64,000 nucleotides of DNA from Pomphorhynchus laevis (lineage: Eukaryota; Acanthocephala; Palaeacanthocephala; Echinorhynchida; Pomphorhynchidae). Below are positions 57,400 through 64,000 of the stretch, piece after piece. A program made the translations under genes and the position numbers. The notes beneath the pieces were generated by a model, which saw only the letters and a list, made by a program, of their open reading frames with translations, ran no database searches and was not told where the DNA came from. The DNA is taken from contig WNNJ02001657.1 in NCBI GenBank assembly GCA_012934845.2, positions 1 through 64,000 on the forward strand, given 5' to 3'. Positions within the stretch are counted from its first letter, which is position 1. Each line of letters starts with the position of its first letter.

Positions 57400-58975
57400 C
57401 TAACACACTGATTATGGTACACTTCAAATAGATGCAAGGAATGCATTTAATGTCACTAACCGTAAATTAGCGCTGGAAAACATTAAATTTGCACGCCCGT
57501 TCCTTAAAACCACATCAATGACTTGTAATCAAATTATTCAATTCTGTATGAAGATGAAATTATTGAGTCGAGAGAAGGATTTAACCAAGGCGATCCTCTC
57601 GCAAAGGCAATATTCACCGCTGCATCTATTCCGTTAATCTATGAATTGCAAAACCTTTAAAAAATGTGACCCATTAGTGGTATGTTGATAATGTTTGCTG
57701 TTTTGGTTTAATTCTTGAACTTCGCCTAGTTTATCAGAGACTGAAATTCATTTCTATGAATTTCATAGAAATGTTCAAAAATGCAAATTATTAATACGTA
57801 TGAATGATATATCAGCTGCCCAAACTTTGTTTCTCAGAACAGAAGTTAGCCCTACTACAGACGGATTTGTTTCACTCGGTTTCCCGTGTGGTACTGATCA
57901 ATATATTAAAACAAATTTAAAATCAAAGATTGCTACATGAAGTAAAATGGTGGGCAATTTGCCAATGATTGCTGAGGTGAATGCACAAATGGCATACTTT
58001 GTATTTCGATTTGCACTTTAGCATATATGGATTTACGTAATGCATATGTCTACTCAAATTCTAGTTGTTTCAAGTCATTGACAAAAAGCATTATTAAAAC
58101 TTTTCTTCTGAAGATAATATGACATATTCTGAGCAATGATTTGATTCATATATGTACACTGTCTACTAAACATGGTGGTCTAGGAATATGCAATTCAACG
58201 GAATATGGCGATATGGAGTATTGTAATTTATCAAAAATATGTAGGCCGCTTATACAGTTTGAAGAACTAGCAACACTTATAAAATCTCAAAATCAAATAG
58301 CAATTATGATACTTGAGGCAAAATACTTAGTGCTATATGAAATAATTCCTATGTTCGTAGATTAGAACAAAAGTACTACGCGTTAGATTTTGCGTCGGAC
58401 AAGGGTGTATCTTCATGGCTACGTGTCAAACCTAAGCGGGAGAGGTCAACAAGACTTAACACCATAGAATTTCAAGATGCAATTTGTGCTCGGTTCAATT
58501 TAAAAACAAAAAATTCATTACGAAAATGCACATATGGTTCTGATTTATCGATCTATCACGCGTTGTCATGTCGAACAGATGCGACCAATATTATCAAGCA
58601 TAACATGGTGAGAGATATCGTTGCTAAAGAGCTGACGGAAGTATGTAGTGATATAAAAATTGAGCTTCGTTTGCGCCTAATACCCTCAAATTATGAATTT
58701 GATAAATGTACAACACCAACGGATGATGAAGCACTTTCGGATATAACATGTCGAGACTTAGTTGAAGGATAATGGTGTCATCTTTTTTAGATGTTTGTGA
58801 TTATAATGTGTTGGAACCTTCGTACTTAATGAAAACACCTATTGAATCCCATAAATTTTATCAGCAGCTCAAATATGCAAAATACGGAGAACGAATCACA
58901 TAATCAAAACGCGCTACTGTTTTCCCAACAGATTTTTCTACTTCGGTGGAATATGACCGGAGGCCAATAGAATAT
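57400..58975 (+). mobile_element. LINE with C-terminal restriction-like endonuclease, second family
   Basis: RT pieces: DARNAFNVTNRKLALENI (57432), EGFNQGDPLAKAIFTAASIP (57572) and a degraded catalytic box reading YVDN (about 57685). C-terminal part: STKHGGLGICNSTEYGD (58160), IEFQDAICARFN (58466), the Cys/His motif with YHALSC, IIKHNMVRDIVAKELTEVC, then DDEALSDITC (58723) of the PD-(D/E)XK-like nuclease and LEPSYLMKTPIESHKFYQQL. Frame breaks are numerous. The family differs from 7797-9585, which has GKRPDG. Confidence 0.75.
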
Positions 58976-59024
58976 TAAGATAGATTCTGTCAGAAATGCT
59001 AATTTCTGCTTATTCGACCACGAC

Positions 59025-61087
59025 GTTTTCAACGGTCGCGCCATGCTCCCTGGTTCGACTCAGACTTTAGTTTTTCTAAGTGTCGGCTCTGTCACTCTTT
59101 TCGTGTGTTTAATCGCTTTCTTAAACGTTATTTCAACTCACTCCCTCCAAATCTCCGTGATTCATAATTTTCTCTACGCTGTTTACATCTCATTCTTATA
59201 CGTACTAAACGTACTCTCTTTTGGCGAAATCAACTCGAGTCCTCTTCCAACTCTAAATTTCATTGGAAAATATTAAACTCAATTCTTTCACAATCATCTT
59301 CCGCTTGCAACATAAATCCTGATGAATTTTCCTCTTATCTGCTATCTAAGCTATATAATTCAATGTCCGTTATACCCATATATCCCTTGTATCCTCTCAT
59401 CTCTTTAAATACTTCTCTCTCAGAGCTATTCCAACTTCCTGTTTCGTCTGACGAAGTTTCTTCGGTTCTTCTATCAGTACCTAATAAAACCTATCCTACT
59501 GACCCAATTCCCACCCACTTGCTTAAAAAAATCTGCTCATCCATCTCACCCTTCCTAACCATATTGTTCAACTTGTCTATCCGCAACCGTACGTTTTCTT
59601 CCAACTGGAAATGCGCCACTGTTCGCCCTCTTCTCAAAAAGCAATCTCTCGACCCTTCACTACCATCTTCGTACCGTCCTATCTCACTTATTCCAACCCT
59701 ATTAAACTCCTTGAGCGTCTTGTTCTCAAGCAAGTTAATGCATATCTATTTTCCTTTAACTTTTTTCCTCCCTTCCAAGCTGCTTTTCGCTCTAATCACT
59801 CTACTGAAATTGCATGTCTTAAAGTTTATAACGACTTACTCATCTCGCGCGATCAAAAATTATGTAGTGTCATAGTTTATCTTGATCTATCATCTGCTTT
59901 TGACATCTTCGATCAAGCGATTCTTCTCCATCGTCTTCGTCATGATTATGGCTTCTCTTTACACACTGTGGCTTGGTTTTCTTCATATCTATCAAACCGT
60001 ACTTTTCGCGTTTGTTTTAACTCTATCTCCCATTCTTCTTCCATCCTGTCCGGTGTTCCACAAGGCTCCGTATTAGGCCCTTTGCTTTTCTCTCTTCTTC
60101 TCGGTGATTTGTCTTCTATCTCACGTACATTTAATTTTCATGTTATGCAATATGCTGATGACATGTCATCTATGCTCACTCACCTGCTTATCGTATTCAT
60201 GATCTTAGTGTTTCTGCTTCCAACTGTCTTGCTTCAATTTTCAATCATCTTTCTTCTCTTCGTCTTTCTCTGAATCCTAATAAATCAAAAATAATGTGGA
60301 TCATTCCTCAACGCTTCGGCGTAGAACGTCCCTCCATATCATTAAATTCTACAATTCTTCCTATCGTTGACAATTTCGTTTTCTTAGGCTTCCATTTCGA
60401 CAAGCGACTTTCACTTAAACCTTTCGTTAGAGATAAAGTACGCTCATCTACCTTGATTCTCCGCAACCTCCGTCAAATTCGTAGATTGATCGATTTCCCT
60501 TCTTGTACGACTCTCATATATTCTCTCTTTTTCTCAAGACTTGATTACCGTCTTTGTCTATTTTCCAACTCACCTAAATCCACTCTTCTTCCTTTACAAC
60601 GCATCATCAACGCTGCCGTTCGAGTTCTCCTCCGTCTTCGTCGATTTGATCACACATCCCACTATCTTGTTTCTCTTGATTAGCCTACCATTTATTGTCG
60701 TGTTCAAATTCGTCTTCTTATCATTGCTTTTCGCCTTATAACTTCTCATACCCCTTCATTTCTCAACCTTCCTTTTCTCGACAATTCTCGTACTGTGTAT
60801 TGTGCTCTGCGTTCCCGTAATTCCCTTCTTTTACATGTACCAATCTACTCTACCTCTTTTGGCTTCCGCTCCTTCGTTGTGGCTGATCCTCTCTTGTGGA
60901 ATCAACTGCCTATTCATATCCGCCAATCAACATCTATGCCGTGCTTCAAACGCCAAATCCAATTCTTTTTCAACAATTAACTAATTACCTGAGATATTTG
61001 ATGTTCTTTTTTTCGTGCTTCAAACGCCAAATCCAATTCTTTTTCAACAATTAACTAATTACCTGAGATATTTGATGTTCTTTTTTT
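59025..61087 (+). mobile_element. L2-like LINE, 5'-truncated
   Basis: It begins in the linker (APWFDSDFSFSKCRLCHSF). RT is at 59611-60273 (KLLERLVLKQVNAYLFS, VYLDLSSAFDIFDQA, GVPQGSVLGPLLFSLLLGDL, then YADD with a frame change). The C-terminus lies in 60294-60980 with one stop near 60682. It belongs with the AT-rich subfamily of 34557-37625. The normal 3' hairpin is missing, and a 74-base tandem duplication stands in its place. Confidence 0.9.
60940..61087 (+). repeat. Tandem duplication of a 74-base unit
   Basis: CGTGCTTCAAACGCCAAATC onward occurs at 60940-61013 and again, identical, at 61014-61087. It covers the last codons and early 3' UTR of the L2-like LINE. Confidence 0.92.
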
Positions 61088-61394
61088 ACAAAAATCACTT
61101 ATTTCATATTTCTCAAAAAAATATTTGTAAAAAATAATATAAATATATTTAATAATTATAGTTAATGTGAATTTATTAGGCTATAGTGACTGTCCGCTTG
61201 GGCAAAGACAAAATAACAAAAACCACAAAGAAAAACAATAAATCATAATGCGAATCATTATCTATTTCAAAGCACTTAAAGTAGTAAAATGAAACAAAAC
61301 AGTCAATAAGCCAGTGTAATCAGTTAGCAAACGACGTTAGTTGTGGACAAGTAAATAAGTGCTTAAGTAAAGAAGATCACTTACTTAGAGTGAG
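61088..61394. other. Spacer, no gene seen
   Basis: AT-rich sequence; no family recognised. Confidence 0.5.
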
Positions 61395-61800
61395 TACTTT
61401 ACACGCCATCATTAAGATGACGTGTAAAATACCAATGAAATGTAAGAAGGATACTAATATATGTGTGTAACTCGTGCAGAACTTTAAAGGCACTATTCAG
61501 TAGAAGAGAATAACAACGTCGTATTTTACAACCACTTAAAATCTTAATCGCTTTTAACTTTGCAATGTTGGCAGCTATACGATACACTGAGCCAAATCTA
61601 GCCAAGGTATTAAGTGCTCTCTGAGATTAGCTTGATCTGGTGAAATTATTGTTAAGTTGACAGCATAAAAAACTGAAAATATTAGGATCATATTCGCGGA
61701 GCTTTAAATTAAAGTCCATTACTAAGGAGAAAGTCAGTTGACCTAACGGATCTCCTTGTAAAACTCCCTAATTTACTCATTTGTTTAAGGATATATGATA
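61395..61800 (-). mobile_element. Small reverse-transcriptase fragment
   Basis: The minus strand reads GVLQGDPLGQLTFSLVMDFN (about 61770 down), which is the RT motif before the catalytic box, then ARFGSVYRIAANIAKLKAIK (61605 down), which resembles the FGL-x-IN-x-x-K-x-K block after it. The catalytic box is lost. The family is not assigned. Confidence 0.5.
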
Positions 61801-62167
61801 ATTCATCAATAAGATTAGCCGTTTAGTGCATGGGATTGAATTAAAATGTAACATTTTAAGTAGTAATGTGAATCACGCTCTTATAATTTTGACATAATCA
61901 ATCGTCACAAAATATTTATAGCCACAATGACCCCAATTAATTATTTATGGTGATCATAACCCTAATAAATTATTTACGGTAGACCGCGATTATCAATAAA
62001 AGCATGAATCTCAAAAGTGTGAAGATTTGGTAAATATACTATTGAAGTGCAGAAAGTTTCACAACTACAATACTAAAACTTGATATCCATGTTTTAGCCA
62101 CATATTTGACATTAAAAAAACATAATTTGTGTTATCTGGGAATATATTAGATTGTAAACATATTTTT
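61801..62167. other. AT-rich spacer, no gene seen
   Basis: Nothing was recognised. Two near copies of AATAAATTATTTA-G/C-GGT occur near 61940-61980. Confidence 0.5.
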
Positions 62168-62555
62168 AATTAATACCCACCATCCACATACAACTCCGCC
62201 TTCTTCTCGTAACTTTTCGTCTCATCGCTGTCGGTTCCCCATCGTTCATTAACCTCCCTTTCTTAGGCGACACTCGTCCTACCTCTCTATCGCTGAGTTC
62301 CCGTCATTCCCTCTTACTCTACGTTTTTAATTACCCTAACCACGACGGTCTCCGATCCTTACTCGTATCCGCCTCACTCGCCTGGAATCAGCTCCTACTC
62401 GACATCCGCCGTGCTCCCTCCTTTATCTCATTCAAATGCCGCCTCCGTACCCACATTCTCGACACATAATTTAGATTTTTGTTTTTTGTTGCTGTGGTCA
62501 TGTAAGCGTGCGCCGGCACACATTTGCCACGTAAAATAAATCTTTTTTTTAATAC
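62168..62555 (+). mobile_element. L2-like LINE 3' end
   Basis: The C-terminal block (INLPFLGDTRPTSLSL, HSLLLYVFNYPN, LAWNQLLLDIRRAPSF, RLRTHILDT) and stop are followed by the 3' hairpin 62506-62521 (one mismatch in the stem, loop GCCG) and a T-rich end. It belongs to the C-rich subfamily. Confidence 0.9.
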
Positions 62556-62899
62556 TGGAAGCTGCCTTTGGCAAATCATTTTGTTTGGGAGAATAGCGTA
62601 CGATTTGATTATTACGTATCATGTAAAATTATGCAATATTGAGCTATCACTTCTTTAGCTCTCCTTTAAGAGTCTTTTGTAGTTCTTTATCTTGAAATAT
62701 AAGATCAACATATAAGAACATCATTTTGCCGAACACTTGTATAAGTACGATCTTGATCCACTCTACTACTAGTAGTCTTGGCCCGAGGTATTTGAAAAGT
62801 TTGTGAAAAAGTGGGACGTTACCGAATATTTCAGAGATGATGTGTCTTACGCGTTACTTAAATATTGATGCAACGATGATAAATGACAATTCCTGATAT

Positions 62900-63835
62900 C
62901 TTCTATTCCGGAGCATGTTTGAGAGAAATACGAACGATTGATTATGTTGAAGAATGTCTGTAAAAGGCATTTCAAATCGTTATCGTGCCGGCTACAATAG
63001 AAATCTATTTATTTATCAATGTTGCTCAACATTAAACATTATATGATATGAACCAAAGCGTTGGGGTATACAAAGATCATCTATAGGTGGTTTACACCAT
63101 CTTAGATGATGTAACAATCAAAGCTGTATAAAAAACTATCGATTTAGGCATTATTGTATGTAATTACCTAAAATCACCATATCACGTTAGTTACACTTCA
63201 GGCAAGTATCTTCGCTTACTAGGTATGCTGAGTAGATCCCTCAGTACTCTTGACGCTAAATGCTTCCACCTTATTTTCAATATGGTTACACGCAGTCACA
63301 TACTGTACGCCTCTGTAGTGACATACTCCTTAGGTGAATAGAACTACTTAGAGGTGAATTGAACCTATATGAGCGAGTTTTGAGGAAACCACTAATCTTG
63401 TACCATCTTTACGGAATGCTATATATATTGATAGACTCGAAATTTTAGGGTTCCAATTAGTATAATTTTCACTAAGATAAGCTGATTTGGTGTTTGGCGA
63501 TCTCTGTCCGATCCAAAGTACTCCTGTCGACATATCTTTAACCTAAGGAATTCATGTTCTTCGAGGCCATAATCTTTCCTTGAAACGTAGAATACGTCCA
63601 AAGATGAATTTCGCTATGATCGGTGACAGAATCAACGAAATGTGGAACAGTTTACCTGCATATGTCGTCTGCGCAACAACTGCAAAAATTTTCACAAAAC
63701 GACTCAGGACACATTTTAACTGATTTTCTGTTTTGCTTTCTCTTTTCTTCTCTTTATTAATTTTTACGTTTCCGACTTCACAAACAATGTGTTTAACTGG
63801 TCAACGTATCTATAATAATAACTAAACAGTATTCA
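62900..63835 (+). mobile_element. Degenerate CR1-like LINE 3' part
   Basis: TIDLGIIVCNYL and GKYLRLLGMLSRSLSTLDAK lead to MVTRSHILYASVVTY (63130-63330), then after breaks MIGDRINEMWNSLPAY and TKRLRTHFN with a stop near 63720. The tail is ATAATAATAACTAA at 63810. Identity before 63100 is uncertain. Confidence 0.7.
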
Positions 63836-63839
63836 ACTG

Positions 63840-64000
63840 ACCATCAGCTAATGTATTTAAATAAGACTAGGATTTGTCTGTCGCTATTACTAACTCTTCG
63901 ATGATAAATCCTGAGGTCGTCAACATACATTAAGGTTTTTGACGATATACCATTTACACGCATACATTAAGGTTATTGATCGCATTAAGCACGGAAGCTC
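63840..64000 (-). mobile_element. CR1-like reverse-transcriptase scrap
   Basis: The minus strand reads KTLMYVDDLRIYHRRVSNSD and DRQILVLFKYIS, corresponding to the YADDIKVWRRI region of the copy at 16570-20490, with YVDD in place of YADD. It runs off the window end. Confidence 0.6.

Noticed and set aside
1-64000. tRNA or rRNA genes
   Set aside because: No cloverleaf with A and B box sequences or rRNA core sequence was noticed on either strand. A dedicated scan was not possible.

Overview
This window looks like heterochromatin-like DNA from an invertebrate animal. It is AT-rich and holds no recognisable host gene, tRNA or rRNA. It is almost wall-to-wall retrotransposon remains. The mix is CR1-like LINEs with a PHD-type zinc-finger ORF1, L2-like LINEs, an RTE/Rex3-like LINE, I/Jockey-group LINEs with CCHC ORF1, LINEs with a C-terminal restriction-like endonuclease, Penelope-like elements, one Merlin DNA transposon and a ribozyme-bearing satellite. 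That mix fits flatworms or cnidarian-like genomes, but the species cannot be fixed from sequence alone.

Layout. 21-2173 is a 380-base satellite (5.7 copies), fused to a CR1-like 3' fragment (to 3070). 3590-7060 is an RTE-like LINE that carries a piece of its own 3' end inside its endonuclease domain; direct repeats of about 130 bases lie on both sides. 7370-9585 holds two LINE fragments on opposite strands. 10285-16560 is a CR1-like element split by an L2-like insertion. 16570-20490 (minus) is a second CR1-like element with a short insertion. 20745-22690 holds an LTR-element fragment and a Penelope-like fragment. 22769-27302 is a full-length CR1-like LINE with both ORFs open. 27355-30515 holds LINE debris. 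30642-32798 is a Merlin transposon with 489-base inverted repeats. 32802-37850 is a CR1-like element split by a 3-kb L2-like element. 37860-42110 is a nearly intact I/Jockey-group LINE. 42868-50455 holds L2-like copies on the minus strand, a second Penelope-like fragment and LINE debris. 50465-57200 is a head-to-tail array of three I/Jockey-group copies. 57224-64000 holds more LINE fragments.

Most unusual signal. Every satellite unit carries all three core strands of a hammerhead ribozyme (CUGAUGAG, GAAAC and GUC, with complementary arms for stems I, II and III), but in an order no standard hammerhead type uses. A standard topology is possible only by combining strands from neighbouring units. 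Other signals are a correctly phased A-AAU-UUU slip motif in the ORF1/ORF2 overlap of CR1-like copies, conserved 3' hairpins with variable loops in two LINE families, and a pseudoknot-capable module in the Penelope-like termini, one derivative of which lies inverted on the far side of the element.
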